Notes: generated from the sequence alone by a model not told the origin. A stretch of 64,000 bases of DNA from Marinobacter fuscus (GCF_003007675.1 NZ_PXNP01000103.1:62001-126000), one strand, 5' to 3'. Positions 53,444 to 63,271 are shown, counted from the stretch's first letter. Numbers and translations: made by a program.

Positions 53444-55122
53444 TACTTGCCTCCCTTGCCCCAAGAATCCCTCAGGGTCACGGTGCGATTGAAGACCGGC
53501 TTACCAGCCTCTTTGGTAAGTGCCGGGTCGCAGAAGAAGTAGCCCTCACGCTCGAACTGGTACGGCAGATCTTCGCGCGGTTCAGCCAGACTCTTTTCAA
53601 CCCGGGCGCCACGCAGCACCACCAGGGACTCCGGGTTCAGGTGATCCAGAAAATCTCCGTCTTTGTCGCTGTCCGGTGATTCATGATTGAACAGACGGTC
53701 ATAGAGGTTAATGTCCGCCTCCACGCTGTCGGTCGCCGACACCCAATGGATTACGCCGTTAGCCTTGTACCCTTCCGGATTCACGCCCAGGGTATTGGGA
53801 TCATACTCACACTTAAGCTCGACAATCTGGCCTGCCTCGTCCCGAACCACCTCTTTGCAGGTCATTACGTAGCCACCCCGCAGGCGCACCGCCTGCTCCG
53901 GGGCCAGGCGCTTCCACTTGCGCGGCGGCTCCATTTCGAAATCTTCCCGGTCAATATAAAGGGTCTGGCTCCAGCTGACTTCCCTTTCGCCCATCTCGGG
54001 GTTTTGCGGGTGTACCGGCAAAACCAGGGTCTCCGTTTTGTCTTCCGGGTAATTACTCAGGGTAACCTTCAGCGGACGCATCACACACATGGCACGGGGC
54101 GCGCGGGCGTTCAGATCTTCCCGCACCGCGAACTCCAGCATCCCCACATCAACGATGCCGCCCGCCTTGTTGATGCCGATCATGTCGCAGAAAGCGCGAA
54201 TGGACTGGGGCGTATAACCCCGGCGACGCATGCCGGAGATGGTTGGCATGCGCGGATCGTTCCAGCCATCCACCACATTCTCATCCACCAGGCGCTTGAG
54301 TTTGCGCTTGCTGGTGATGGTGTAGTTCAGGTTCAGCCGGGCAAATTCGATCTGGCGCGGATGGCATGGAATGGTGATGTTATCCAACACCCAGTCGTAC
54401 AGTGGGCGGTGGTCTTCAAATTCCAGGGTACACAGGGAATGGGTAATACCTTCCAGGGCGTCGGAAATCGGGTGGGTGAAGTCGTACATTGGATAGATGC
54501 ACCACTTGTCGCCCGTCTGGTGGTGGTCGGCATAGCGGATGCGATACAGAATCGGATCCCGCATATTGATGTTGGGCGACGACATATCGATTTTCGCCCG
54601 CAGCACCAGTTCACCGTTCTTGAACTTGCCATCACGCATATCGCGGAACAACTGCAGACTTTCCTCAACCGGACGATCCCGGTACGGGCTGTTCTTACCG
54701 GGCTCGGTAAGGGAACCCCGATACTGTGCCATTTCGTCGGCGGTCAGCGCACACACATAAGCTTTGCCCTTCTGGATCAGCTCCTCAGCGAAGCCATACA
54801 GCTGGTCGAAATAATCAGAGGCGTAATACACGTCACCAGCCCACTGGTAACCGAGCCACTCGACATCCTGCTTGATCGCATCGATGTATTCCTGGCTTTC
54901 TTTTTCCGGGTTGGTGTCATCAAACCGCAGGTTGCACTCACCACCAAAGGTTTCTGCAATACCGAAATTCAGACAGATCGACTTGGCGTGGCCAACGTGC
55001 AAGTAGCCGTTGGGCTCCGGCGGGAAACGGGTGATCACCTGCCCGGTGTGCTGCCCGGTCTCAATCGCATCTTCGATCAGGCTCTGGATAAAATTGTGGG
55101 CTTTCTTCGACTCGGCGCTCAT
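53443..55122 (-). CDS. glnS: Glutaminyl-tRNA synthetase
   Basis: Class Ib synthetase, 559 residues from the chosen ATG ([20 protein letters not shown]); the frame continues 14 codons upstream without family-like sequence. The HIGH motif is [16 protein letters not shown]. The KMSKS-equivalent loop reads [14 protein letters not shown], with Thr where E. coli has Met (VMSKRKL). The anticodon-binding beta barrels lie in the C-terminal half. A good -10 (TATAAT, 55190-55185) with a weak -35 lies 60-70 bases upstream. Confidence 0.97.
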   Translation of the reverse strand: MSAESKKAHNFIQSLIEDAIETGQHTGQVITRFPPEPNGYLHVGHAKSICLNFGIAETFGGECNLRFDDTNPEKESQEYIDAIKQDVEWLGYQWAGDVYYASDYFDQLYGFAEELIQKGKAYVCALTADEMAQYRGSLTEPGKNSPYRDRPVEESLQLFRDMRDGKFKNGELVLRAKIDMSSPNINMRDPILYRIRYADHHQTGDKWCIYPMYDFTHPISDALEGITHSLCTLEFEDHRPLYDWVLDNITIPCHPRQIEFARLNLNYTITSKRKLKRLVDENVVDGWNDPRMPTISGMRRRGYTPQSIRAFCDMIGINKAGGIVDVGMLEFAVREDLNARAPRAMCVMRPLKVTLSNYPEDKTETLVLPVHPQNPEMGEREVSWSQTLYIDREDFEMEPPRKWKRLAPEQAVRLRGGYVMTCKEVVRDEAGQIVELKCEYDPNTLGVNPEGYKANGVIHWVSATDSVEADINLYDRLFNHESPDSDKDGDFLDHLNPESLVVLRGARVEKSLAEPREDLPYQFEREGYFFCDPALTKEAGKPVFNRTVTLRDSWGKGGK

Positions 55123-55288
55123 ACGATCTCTGTTAACAGGGAATGGATCAGGGGAGCTGTGCAAACGCTCCGTTTAAACCGCCTATTATACTCACAAAAT
55201 AGCCCCGGACTCATGCACCGGAGGAAACTCTTGAGTACAATAGCCAATCGAATTCACATCCGTATCCACTAATGAACAGGAAGCCCTG

Positions 55289-55789
55289 ATGATTCTGCTG
55301 CAGACCTCCCTCGGTGACATCAAACTGGAACTGGACCACGAAAAGGCGCCGGAAACCGCCAAGAACTTTGAACAGTATGTTCGCGACGGCTTCTACGATG
55401 GCCTGATCTTTCACCGCGTCATCAGCAACTTCATGGTTCAGGGCGGCGGACTGGAGCCGGGCATGACCCCGCGCAAAACCCGGGATCCTATCCAGAACGA
55501 AGCCGACAACGGCCTTAGCAATATGGTCGGCACCGTGGCCATGGCCCGCACCATGGACCCGCACTCGGCCACCGCCCAGTTCTTCATTAATGTAGAGAAC
55601 AACGGCTTTCTGGATCACACCGCGAAAACCGCAGAAGGCTGGGGCTACTGCGTGTTCGGCAAGGTTGTCGAGGGCATGGACACGGTAAACAAGATCCGCG
55701 CGGTGCGCACCACCATGCGTTCCGGCCATCAGGACGTGCCCTTCGAGGACGTAGTGATTGAAAAAGCCGAGGTTCTGGAGGACGCGTGA
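55289..55789 (+). CDS. ppiB: Cytoplasmic cyclophilin-type peptidyl-prolyl isomerase
   Basis: A 166-residue cyclophilin without signal peptide: [17 protein letters not shown] (catalytic Arg region), [18 protein letters not shown] and [19 protein letters not shown]. The stop overlaps the lpxH GTG start (GTGA). It is divergent from glnS. Confidence 0.96.
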   Translation: MILLQTSLGDIKLELDHEKAPETAKNFEQYVRDGFYDGLIFHRVISNFMVQGGGLEPGMTPRKTRDPIQNEADNGLSNMVGTVAMARTMDPHSATAQFFINVENNGFLDHTAKTAEGWGYCVFGKVVEGMDTVNKIRAVRTTMRSGHQDVPFEDVVIEKAEVLEDA

Positions 55790-56511
55790 CCACGCTGTTT
55801 ATCTCGGATCTGCATCTGGAGGAATCGCGCCCGGACATTACGGGCGCGTTTCTGGCATATCTCGACCAGAAAGCCCGCGGCGCTGAACAGCTGTATATCC
55901 TCGGCGACTTCTTCGAGGCCTGGATTGGCGACGACGAGCGTACACCCTTGCAGGAGCAGATGGCCGATGCCTTGCGTAAGTTAGCTGCCAGCGGAACGAG
56001 CATCTACCTGATGCATGGCAACCGCGATTTCCTGATCGGTGAAGAATTCTGCCAGAGGGCTGGCGCGACACTGCTGGATGATCCAACGGTCATTGATCTT
56101 TACGGCACACCCACCCTGTTACTGCATGGTGACAGCCTGTGTACCGCTGATGTGGAGTATCAAAAATTCCGCGCCAGTATGCGCAACCCGCAGATGATCA
56201 AGATGCTGCTCGCCCGCCCTCTGAAAGACCGCCAGCAAATGGCCCGGCAACTCCGGGAGATTTCCACGGCGAAAAACCAGGGCAAGGCGGAAACCATCAT
56301 GGACGTTACCCCGAACGAAGTGGTTCGGGAACTGGAAGCCCACGGCGTTCAGCGGATGATTCACGGCCACACCCATCGCCCGGCTATTCATCAGCTGGAA
56401 GCTAATGACCAATCAGCACAACGCATTGTGCTGGGCGACTGGGACGAAAATATCTGGTGGCTGGAAGTCAAGCCGGGCGAGGAACCAGCCCTGAACAAGC
56501 AGCCGCTATAA
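55786..56511 (+). CDS. lpxH: UDP-2,3-diacylglucosamine diphosphatase
   Basis: Calcineurin-like metallophosphoesterase of lipid A synthesis, releasing lipid X and UMP. Metal-binding motifs in order are [48 protein letters not shown] and [11 protein letters not shown]. The length of 241 is normal. It starts with GTG inside the ppiB stop, the conserved ppiB-lpxH pair. Confidence 0.97.
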   Translation: MTTLFISDLHLEESRPDITGAFLAYLDQKARGAEQLYILGDFFEAWIGDDERTPLQEQMADALRKLAASGTSIYLMHGNRDFLIGEEFCQRAGATLLDDPTVIDLYGTPTLLLHGDSLCTADVEYQKFRASMRNPQMIKMLLARPLKDRQQMARQLREISTAKNQGKAETIMDVTPNEVVRELEAHGVQRMIHGHTHRPAIHQLEANDQSAQRIVLGDWDENIWWLEVKPGEEPALNKQPL

Positions 56512-57411
56512 CGCGGCACCCTCCCCAGGCTCCGGCTCCCGGTAGGTCTCCAAACGCTTGAGCCAGCCGGGCAACCAGCGCTGGCGCTCAATCGGGTTTT
56601 CGGCGTTGGCCGCACGGCGGGTCAATACTTTGGCGGCGGCCTCCCGAAATGCGGCCAATGGCGCCTGGCCCTGCCGGGCATCCATTTCCTCAAGCACCTG
56701 CAACAATCCCCAACCCTGGCCCTGATAGCGCTCGCTTTCAACCAAACCTTCGCCTTTAAAATTGACGTAATCCATCAGGGCGTAGGCGCCTCCGGGGGTT
56801 TCGCTCAATGCCTGCAGCCGGGAACGCAGCAGGCTTCGATCATTCTCCGCCACCACCGCCAAAATGCTTGCGAATGAGCCCTGCGCCCGGGCGAAAATAT
56901 AGGCCGCCTGAATACCGGCGGTGCGCGCCAGAAAATCCCGGAGCGCATCAACTTGAGGGGAGTCTTCTGCTTTTTGAAAAGCGGCCTTGTCCGGCCAGGG
57001 GGCGGCAAAAGGATCTAACTGCAACAGCGAGTCGGGGATCACCACGCCTCGGGCCTGCATAAATCGGATCAGGCCCGGAAAACTCTCGACAAACGGCCCC
57101 TCAACACCTGCGGGGTACCAGATAAAGTGGCCGATGCCTAACGAGGGAAAGGCTTCTCCCTGATTCCAGTGCACCAGGCATCTATGCTGCCCCGCACATT
57201 CGTTCTGGAAAATTTTGCCACCAACCCAATCCAGCTGCCCGGGCTCAAGTACCAAGCTGACATCCTGCGCATTGGCAGCGGCTGACACACTGGAAACTTG
57301 CGGATCATCAGAAGGCCCGGAATCGCACGCGGCCAGCCAGCCCGAAAGCAGCATCACGGCGATGGCGACCGGCTTTCCTGATATCCGGAACCACCCCGAT
57401 TCAGCCAGCAT
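56506..57411 (-). CDS. Uncharacterised lipoprotein, possibly lysozyme-fold
   Basis: A 301-residue predicted lipoprotein: hydrophobic segment AIAVMLLSGWLAAC gives the lipid-anchored Cys. The conserved core is GGKIFQNECAG ... LVHWNQGEAFPSLGIGHFIWYP, followed by helical sequence. The order Glu, then a short loop, then GIGH is reminiscent of the active site of phage-type lysozymes (E ... TIGYGH). I am not sure of a family. The ATG used overlaps the thioesterase gene end by 11 bases and has AGG at 6-base spacing; a TTG two codons upstream is less likely. Its 3' end overlaps lpxH convergently by 6 bases. Confidence 0.7.
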   Translation of the reverse strand: MLAESGWFRISGKPVAIAVMLLSGWLAACDSGPSDDPQVSSVSAAANAQDVSLVLEPGQLDWVGGKIFQNECAGQHRCLVHWNQGEAFPSLGIGHFIWYPAGVEGPFVESFPGLIRFMQARGVVIPDSLLQLDPFAAPWPDKAAFQKAEDSPQVDALRDFLARTAGIQAAYIFARAQGSFASILAVVAENDRSLLRSRLQALSETPGGAYALMDYVNFKGEGLVESERYQGQGWGLLQVLEEMDARQGQAPLAAFREAAAKVLTRRAANAENPIERQRWLPGWLKRLETYREPEPGEGAAL

Positions 57412-57802
57412 TTTCAACCTGATGGCGGGCCAATTCGCTTTTCACTGCCTTGGGAATGGGCACCGATTTTTCAGTTTCGTAGTCGAAATGAATCAGTACC
57501 GTTGTGCCCCTGGCAATCACTTTGCCATTTTGCCAGGCCTCCTGAATGGCCTGAAACGAACTATTACCGATCTTGCCTATGTGAGTGCGAACTTCAACCG
57601 GCTTGTCCCAGTAACTCTGGGCCAGAAGATCAATCTCCAGGCGAGCAATGATCAGCGGCCAGGTTTTGATGTCGAGGCTGGGGTGGAATATTTGAAAGAT
57701 GGGCGTGCGCGCCTGTTCAAACCAGACGGGAATGGTGGTGTTGCTGATATGCCCAAGGGCATCGGTGTCGCTGAAACGGGGTTCTATCTGGGTGGTAAAC
57801 AT
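57401..57802 (-). CDS. Hotdog-fold acyl-CoA thioesterase (4HBT/YbgC-like)
   Basis: A 133-residue single hotdog domain. RFSDTDALGHISNTTIPVWFEQAR contains the 4-hydroxybenzoyl-CoA thioesterase-type catalytic Asp (D-x-GH-x-N) on the N-terminal helix turn. It probably hydrolyses short or medium acyl-CoA thioesters; the physiological substrate is unknown. It is cotranscribed with the overlapping lipoprotein gene downstream. Confidence 0.9.
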   Translation of the reverse strand: MFTTQIEPRFSDTDALGHISNTTIPVWFEQARTPIFQIFHPSLDIKTWPLIIARLEIDLLAQSYWDKPVEVRTHIGKIGNSSFQAIQEAWQNGKVIARGTTVLIHFDYETEKSVPIPKAVKSELARHQVENAG

Positions 57803-57905
57803 CTGCGCAATCCTGAAAAAGAGACTGCGCAGACTATACAGAAAACCTTGGTGATTTCACCCAGCGCCAGCAGCAACATGGGTGAAACCACGACTAAAGG
57901 CTTAC

Positions 57906-58676
57906 TTACTGCTCAACAAACGCCCGCTCGATAACATAGTGCCCCATCTCACCACCGCGGGCCTCCCGGAAACCGAAGTTGTCGAGAATGGCGCAGGTAT
58001 CCTTGAGCATGCTGGGGCTGCCACAGATCATGAAGCGATCCTGCTCCACATCGAAATCAGGCAACCCGAGATCACGGGTGATCTTGCCAGACTTCATGGC
58101 GTCGGTCAGGCGCCCTTCGTTGCGGAAGGGCTCACGGGTCACCGTCGGATAGTATTCCAGCTTGCCATTAACCATTTCACCGAAAAACTCGTTCTCCGGC
58201 AGCTCTTCGATTTCGTCCTGGTACGCCAGTTCAGAAATGTAGCGCACACCGTGGGTCAGGATAACTTTGTCGAAGGCCTCGTAAACCTCCGGATCCTTGA
58301 TGATGCTCATAAAAGGTGCCAGGCCGGTGCCGGTGCTGATCAACCAGAGATTGCGGCCTGGTAGCAGGTTGTCGAGAACCAGGGTGCCGGTTGGCTTGCG
58401 GCTCACCAAAATTTCGTCGCCCACGCGAATCTGCTGCAGCCGGGAAGTCAGGGGGCCATCCGGCACCTTGATTGAGAAAAACTCCAGCTCTTCCTCGTAA
58501 TTGGCACTGGCAATGCTGTAGGCCCGCATCAGAGGCTTGCCATCGGTTTCCAGGCCAATCATCACGAAATGACCGTTTTTGAAACGGAACCCCGGATCCC
58601 GGCTGGTTTTGAAACTGAACAGCGTGTCGTTCCAATGGTGAACGCTGGTTACGGTTTCTTTCATCAGATTGCTCAT
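57906..58676 (-). CDS. fpr: Ferredoxin/flavodoxin-NADP+ reductase
   Basis: A 256-residue FAD enzyme that supplies reduced ferredoxin or flavodoxin from NADPH. RAYSIASANYEEELEFFSIKV is the FAD-binding motif, STGTGLAPFMSII the NADP pyrophosphate motif, CGSPSMLKDTCAILD the NADP-binding end, and the C-terminal ERAFVEQ is typical of the bacterial subclass I enzymes of Pseudomonas. The ATG used starts MSNLMKETVTSVHHWNDTL, collinear with Pseudomonas FprA. A LysR gene is divergent, as in Pseudomonas fprA-finR. Confidence 0.96.
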   Translation of the reverse strand: MSNLMKETVTSVHHWNDTLFSFKTSRDPGFRFKNGHFVMIGLETDGKPLMRAYSIASANYEEELEFFSIKVPDGPLTSRLQQIRVGDEILVSRKPTGTLVLDNLLPGRNLWLISTGTGLAPFMSIIKDPEVYEAFDKVILTHGVRYISELAYQDEIEELPENEFFGEMVNGKLEYYPTVTREPFRNEGRLTDAMKSGKITRDLGLPDFDVEQDRFMICGSPSMLKDTCAILDNFGFREARGGEMGHYVIERAFVEQ

Positions 58677-58774
58677 GGAAATCCCCACCAAAGTTACTAA
58701 AAGTCAGTCAACAATTAACAATAATTCTAACCGCCTACTTGAAATCGACAAAACGGGCTGTTCTCATAACGCTA

Positions 58775-58801
58775 TTCGATTTTTTCGATAAGCTAGTCGA
58801 T
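58775..58801. promoter_or_regulatory. Putative LysR operator (TTCGAT repeats) between fpr and lysR gene
   Basis: Three direct copies of (T)TCGAT, at 58775-58780, 58784-58789 and 58797-58801, lie in the 166-base divergent gap. Spacing of 9 and about 12 bases is in the range of LysR-type sites, but no perfect T-N11-A palindrome is seen. Confidence 0.25.
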
Positions 58802-58842
58802 ACTCAATTATCCAACGCTAAACATGCCACCAGGGAAGTGCT

Positions 58843-59748
58843 ATGAAATACAGTTTCCGACAGCTTGAAGTTTTTCTGGCTGCAGCCCACTTCCAGAACA
58901 TCACCCGGGCCGCGGAATCTCTGGCGATGTCGCAGTCTGCCGCCAGCAGCGCACTGAAAGAACTGGAAAGCCAGTTCAACATTCAGCTGTTCGACCGGGT
59001 CGGCAAGCGCTTGCAGCTGAACGAACTGGGCCGACTGTACCGGCCCAAAGCCGAATCCCTGCTGGCCCAGGCCACCGAGCTGGAGCAGGCCTTCAGCAAG
59101 CATTCCGAAGTCGGCGCCCTCAAAGTCGGTGCCACACTCACTATAGGGAACTATCTGGCCGTTGGGGTGATGGCAAAATACATGAATACCCCTACCCGCC
59201 CCAAAGTCTCGCTGGAAGTCGCCAACACCAGCACCATTGCCCGGCGGGTGCGTGAATTCGAGCTGGACATTGGCCTGATCGAAGGCGAGCTGCAATCCCC
59301 GGAGTTGGAGGTAATCCCCTGGCGGTCAGACGAATTAACCGTGTTCTGCTCGCCCTCTCACCCGCTGGCACAACAACCGGCGCTGTCGGATCAGGATTTA
59401 CGGGATGCGGTCTGGATTATGCGGGAGCCAGGCTCGGGAACCCGGCAAAGTTTTGAGCGGGGCATGCATGGCCTGCTGCCGGATCTGAACATCTTGCTGG
59501 AACTGGAACACACGGAAGCCATCAAGCGAGCGGTCGAGGCGAATCTGGGCATTGGTTGCCTGTCGAAGGTGGTTCTGGCCGACGCCTTTAAGCGGGGTAG
59601 CCTGGTGCCACTGACACTGCCGGACTACCGCAACTTCAACCGGCACTTTTATTTCATTCTGCACAAACAGAAATATCGAAGTGCCGGGATCGCCCGCTGG
59701 ATGTCGCTGTGTCAGGCCTTACCGGCAGCAGACACCGGCCCGCTGTGA
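58843..59748 (+). CDS. LysR-family regulator (FinR-like)
   Basis: A 301-residue LysR transcription factor. The N-terminal winged helix-turn-helix is FRQLEVFLAAAHFQNITRAAESLAMSQSAASSALKELE (about 5-42), followed by a linker helix and a C-terminal substrate-binding domain (GALKVGATLTIGNYLAVGVMA onward). Its position divergent from fpr matches FinR, which in Pseudomonas activates fprA in response to superoxide and sulfur status; the assignment rests on that synteny. Its 3' end overlaps miaE convergently by 37 bases. Confidence 0.88.
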   Translation: MKYSFRQLEVFLAAAHFQNITRAAESLAMSQSAASSALKELESQFNIQLFDRVGKRLQLNELGRLYRPKAESLLAQATELEQAFSKHSEVGALKVGATLTIGNYLAVGVMAKYMNTPTRPKVSLEVANTSTIARRVREFELDIGLIEGELQSPELEVIPWRSDELTVFCSPSHPLAQQPALSDQDLRDAVWIMREPGSGTRQSFERGMHGLLPDLNILLELEHTEAIKRAVEANLGIGCLSKVVLADAFKRGSLVPLTLPDYRNFNRHFYFILHKQKYRSAGIARWMSLCQALPAADTGPL

Positions 59749-60350
59749 AACCGAAATTCAGCATCCGGCGTTTCGATCAGGCGCTGTTCAATAGCCAGAA
59801 AGGTGGCCACACGCTCATCCACCGGGCCGCTATTTGCCTTCACCGCAAGCGCCAAATAGTCCTGATAGTGGCGAGCCTCTGATTTCAGCAGGCCGGTATA
59901 GAACCCCGCCAGCTCTTCATCCAGAAACGGCGCCAGCGCGGCAAAACGCTCACAGGAGCGGGCCTCGATAACTGCGCCGACAATTAACACATCCACCAGG
60001 CGCCCGGGATCTTCAGTGCGCACCGCCTCCCGCAGGCCAGCGGCGTAACGTGCCGGGGTGAGGTGCGTGTAGGCCACATTACGTTTATTCATAATCGCCA
60101 GCACCTGCTCGAAATGCCGCAACTCTTCCCGGGCCAACCGCGACATCTTGTTCAGCAAGTCGTTGTTGTCCACGTAACGATACATCAGGCTCAGAGCCGT
60201 CGAGGCTGCCTTCTTTTCGCAATGCGCGTGGTCTATCAGCAACAGATCCTGATTTTCCAACGCGTTATCAATCCATTGTGCCGGTGTCCGGCAAGGCAGA
60301 AAGTCGTGAATCTCGTGCAAGGCATCCATCATGGTTATATTCGCTGTCAT
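59712..60350 (-). CDS. miaE: tRNA-(ms2io6A37) hydroxylase
   Basis: Ferritin-like diiron monooxygenase that hydroxylates the isopentenyl group of ms2i6A37 in tRNA. The helical protein carries iron-binding Glu and E-x2-H motifs: LIDHAHCEKKAAS, REELRHFEQVLAIM, GAVIEARSCERFAAL and LKSEARHYQDYL. The ATG used gives 212 residues; two further Met (60332, 60329) are possible starts, and the frame extends 18 codons upstream. Confidence 0.93.
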   Translation of the reverse strand: MTANITMMDALHEIHDFLPCRTPAQWIDNALENQDLLLIDHAHCEKKAASTALSLMYRYVDNNDLLNKMSRLAREELRHFEQVLAIMNKRNVAYTHLTPARYAAGLREAVRTEDPGRLVDVLIVGAVIEARSCERFAALAPFLDEELAGFYTGLLKSEARHYQDYLALAVKANSGPVDERVATFLAIEQRLIETPDAEFRFHSGPVSAAGKA

Positions 60351-60449
60351 TCCGGGAGCGGCGGAGTATACCGGACTTAACATGCTTCTCCGACCTCTGT
60401 CCAACTTAACTTTATAAGGGGTTTCCTATAGAATACGGCGCCAGATCAA

Positions 60450-60509
60450 GGAGTCTCTGAATAAATCCTGAAACCCCATCGGTGATTTGAGGCCTTATTC
60501 AGAGGCTCC
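60450..60509. repeat. Palindromic MITE-like element upstream of acnB
   Basis: Inverted arms of 15 bp at 60450-60464 and 60495-60509 (GGAGTCTCTGAATAA versus GGAGCCTCTGAATAA read from the other strand, 14 of 15 identical). The 30-base centre continues the pairing (CCTGAAA / TTTGAGG). The arm resembles terminal repeats of small insertion sequences. It lies 80 bases before the acnB start, inside its probable leader. Confidence 0.6.
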
Positions 60510-60588
60510 TGTGGCTTTTTCGCCATAAACTTCCGCAGGCGCCTTATGCCCACCATGCGGCACATTCCAACTGATGAGGGTCCAAATC

Positions 60589-63183
60589 GTGTTAGAAGCC
60601 TACCGTGAACACGTTGCTGAACGTGAAGCCCTGGGAATTCCCCCCAAGCCCCTGAACCCCGAGCAGACGGCTGCTCTGGTTGAGTTGCTGAAAAACCCGC
60701 CAGCCGGAGAAGAAAACACTCTGGTAGATCTCCTGGAAAATCGCGTACCACCAGGAGTCGACGAAGCGGCTTACGTGAAAGCCGCATTCCTGACCGCGAT
60801 CGTAAAAGGAGAAGCCAAGTCTCCGCTGATCGACAGCAAAAAAGCCGTCCAACTGCTGGGCATGATGCAGGGTGGTTACAACATCGAAACCCTGGTCGAC
60901 CTTCTGGACAACCCCGAGCTGGCCGAACTGGCCGGTGAAGAGCTGAAGCACACCCTGCTGATGTTCGATGCGTTTAACGACGTGAAAGAAAAAATGGACG
61001 CTGGCAACACCGTCGCCAAGTCGGTTATTGAGTCCTGGGCCAACGCCGATTGGTTCACCAGCCGTAACAAGGTGGCCGAAAGCACCAAGATGGTTGTGTT
61101 CAAGGTAACTGGCGAGACCAACACCGACGACCTGTCGCCGGCACCGGATGCCTGGTCCCGCCCGGACATCCCGCTGCACGCCCGCGCTGCCTACAAGATG
61201 GAACGCGACGGCCTGAAGCCGGAAGAGCCCGGCGTTACCGGCCCTATGAGCCAGATCGAGGAGATCAAGTCCAAAGGCCTGCCCGTTGCTTTCGTGGGTG
61301 ACGTTGTCGGTACCGGTTCTTCCCGTAAGTCTGCCACCAACTCTGTTCTGTGGTTCTTCGGCGACGATATTCCGGGCGTACCCAACAAGCGCGGTGGCGG
61401 TGTCTGTATCGGTAACAAGGTAGCCCCGATCTTCTTCAACACCATGGAAGACGCTGGCGCTCTGGTGTTCGAAGCCCCGGTCGACAACATGAACATGGGC
61501 GACGTGATCGAAATTCGCCCGTACGAAGGCAAGATCCTGAACGAAGCCGGTGAAACCATCTCCGAGTTCAAGTTCAAGTCTGACGTGATTCTGGACGAAG
61601 TGCAGGCTGGCGGTCGTATTCCGCTGATCATTGGCCGTGGCCTGACTGCCAAGGCGCGCACCGCGCTGGCCATGGGCCCGACCGATCTGTTCCGTCTGCC
61701 GGAAGATCCGGAAGCAGGTGACAAAGGCTTCACTCTGGCCCAGAAGATGGTGGGTAAGGCTTGTGGCCTGGAAGAAGGCCAGGGTGTTCGTCCGAACACC
61801 TACTGTGAGCCGCACATGACCACCGTTGGCTCTCAGGACACCACCGGCCCGATGACCCGTGACGAGCTGAAAGATCTGGCGTGTCTGGGCTTCCAGGCAG
61901 ACCTGGTGATGCAGTCGTTCTGTCACACCGCTGCTTACCCGAAGCCGGTTGACGTTGAAATGCAGCACACCATGCCGGACTTCATTCGTAACCGTGGCGG
62001 TGTATCTCTGCGCCCGGGCGACGGCATCATCCACTCCTGGCTGAACCGCATGCTGCTGCCAGACACCGTGGGTACCGGTGGTGACTCCCACACCCGTTTC
62101 CCAATGGGTATCTCCTTCCCGGCCGGTTCCGGCCTGGTGGCATTTGCTGCCGCGACCGGCGTTATGCCGCTGGATATGCCGGAATCTGTGCTGGTTCGCT
62201 TCAAAGGCGAAATGCAGCCGGGCATTACCCTGCGTGACCTGGTACACGCCATTCCGCTGTACGGCATCAAGCAGGGCATGCTGACGGTTGAGAAGAAGGG
62301 CAAGATCAACGAATTCTCTGGTCGCATCCTGGAAATCGAAGGCCTGGAGCACCTGACCGTTGAGCAGGCGTTCGAACTGTCCGACGCCTCTGCCGAGCGT
62401 TCCGCTGCCGGTTGTACCATCAACCTGTCAGAAGACTCCGTGGCCGAGTACCTGCGTTCCAACATCGTGATGCTGCGCTGGATGATCGCTGAAGGCTACG
62501 GCGATCCGCGTACCCTGGAGCGCCGTGCCCAGCAGATGGAAGAGTGGCTGAAAGATCCGAAGCTGATGCGTGCCGACAAGGACGCCGAGTACGCCCACGT
62601 GATCGAAATCGATCTGGCAGATATCAAAGAGCCTATCGTGTGCTGCCCGAACGACCCGGACGATGCCAAGTTCCTGTCTGAAGTGGCTGGCGACAAGGTA
62701 GACGAAGTGTTCATCGGCTCGTGCATGACCAACATCGGTCACTTCCGCGCGGCCGGCAAGCTGCTCGAGCAGCACAAAGGCCCGCTGAGCACTCGCCTGT
62801 GGATGTCCCCGCCCACCAAGATGGATCAGCAGCAGCTGATGGAAGAAGGCTACTTCAACACCTACGGCACCGCTGGTGTTCGCACCGAGATGCCGGGCTG
62901 CTCCCTGTGCATGGGTAACCAGGCGCGGGTGGCTCCGAAGTCCACGGTTCTGTCCACATCCACCCGTAACTTCCCGAACCGTCTGGGTGATGGTGCCAAC
63001 GTGTACCTGACCTCTGCGGAACTGGCGGCGGTTGGTGCGGTTCTGGGCAAACTGCCAACTCCGGCGGAGTACATGGAGTACGCCAAGGACCTGAACAGCA
63101 TGTCGAAAGAGATCTACAAGTATCTCAACTTCGACCAGATGGAAGACTACACCAAGAAAGCAGCCGAGGCTTCTGTAAGCTGA
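60589..63183 (+). CDS. acnB: Aconitate hydratase B
   Basis: TCA-cycle enzyme converting citrate to isocitrate; also able to act on methylcitrate and as an iron-responsive RNA binder in E. coli. I use the GTG at 60589 (864 residues, VLEAYREHVAEREALG), which matches E. coli AcnB; an ATG five codons upstream is less likely. VFKVTGETNTDDLSPAPDAW and GTGSSRKSATNSVLW are the swivel-domain motifs. The [4Fe-4S] cysteines are in GSCMTNIGHFRAAG and in MPGCSLCMGNQARV. A palindromic element lies in the leader. Confidence 0.98.
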   Translation: MLEAYREHVAEREALGIPPKPLNPEQTAALVELLKNPPAGEENTLVDLLENRVPPGVDEAAYVKAAFLTAIVKGEAKSPLIDSKKAVQLLGMMQGGYNIETLVDLLDNPELAELAGEELKHTLLMFDAFNDVKEKMDAGNTVAKSVIESWANADWFTSRNKVAESTKMVVFKVTGETNTDDLSPAPDAWSRPDIPLHARAAYKMERDGLKPEEPGVTGPMSQIEEIKSKGLPVAFVGDVVGTGSSRKSATNSVLWFFGDDIPGVPNKRGGGVCIGNKVAPIFFNTMEDAGALVFEAPVDNMNMGDVIEIRPYEGKILNEAGETISEFKFKSDVILDEVQAGGRIPLIIGRGLTAKARTALAMGPTDLFRLPEDPEAGDKGFTLAQKMVGKACGLEEGQGVRPNTYCEPHMTTVGSQDTTGPMTRDELKDLACLGFQADLVMQSFCHTAAYPKPVDVEMQHTMPDFIRNRGGVSLRPGDGIIHSWLNRMLLPDTVGTGGDSHTRFPMGISFPAGSGLVAFAAATGVMPLDMPESVLVRFKGEMQPGITLRDLVHAIPLYGIKQGMLTVEKKGKINEFSGRILEIEGLEHLTVEQAFELSDASAERSAAGCTINLSEDSVAEYLRSNIVMLRWMIAEGYGDPRTLERRAQQMEEWLKDPKLMRADKDAEYAHVIEIDLADIKEPIVCCPNDPDDAKFLSEVAGDKVDEVFIGSCMTNIGHFRAAGKLLEQHKGPLSTRLWMSPPTKMDQQQLMEEGYFNTYGTAGVRTEMPGCSLCMGNQARVAPKSTVLSTSTRNFPNRLGDGANVYLTSAELAAVGAVLGKLPTPAEYMEYAKDLNSMSKEIYKYLNFDQMEDYTKKAAEASVS

Positions 63184-63221
63184 GGCGCCGTCGAGGCAGG
63201 GCCCGGTAACACGGGCCTGTA

Positions 63222-63257
63222 ATAAAAAACGCCAGCCCTCGGGCTGGCGTTTTTTAT
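63222..63257. terminator. Bidirectional terminator between acnB and TSUP gene
   Basis: A 17-bp stem (ATAAAAAACGCCAGCCC / GGGCTGGCGTTTTTTAT) with a 2-nt loop, GC core and A/T tails on both sides; it serves both convergent genes. Confidence 0.93.
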
Positions 63258-63271
63258 GAGCAGCTCAACAC

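Noticed and set aside
60592..62352. 586-codon minus-strand open frame inside acnB
   Set aside because: Fully antisense to a clear aconitase; a codon-bias artefact of a high-GC gene, as are similar frames opposite clpX, tig, pyrG and dnaE.
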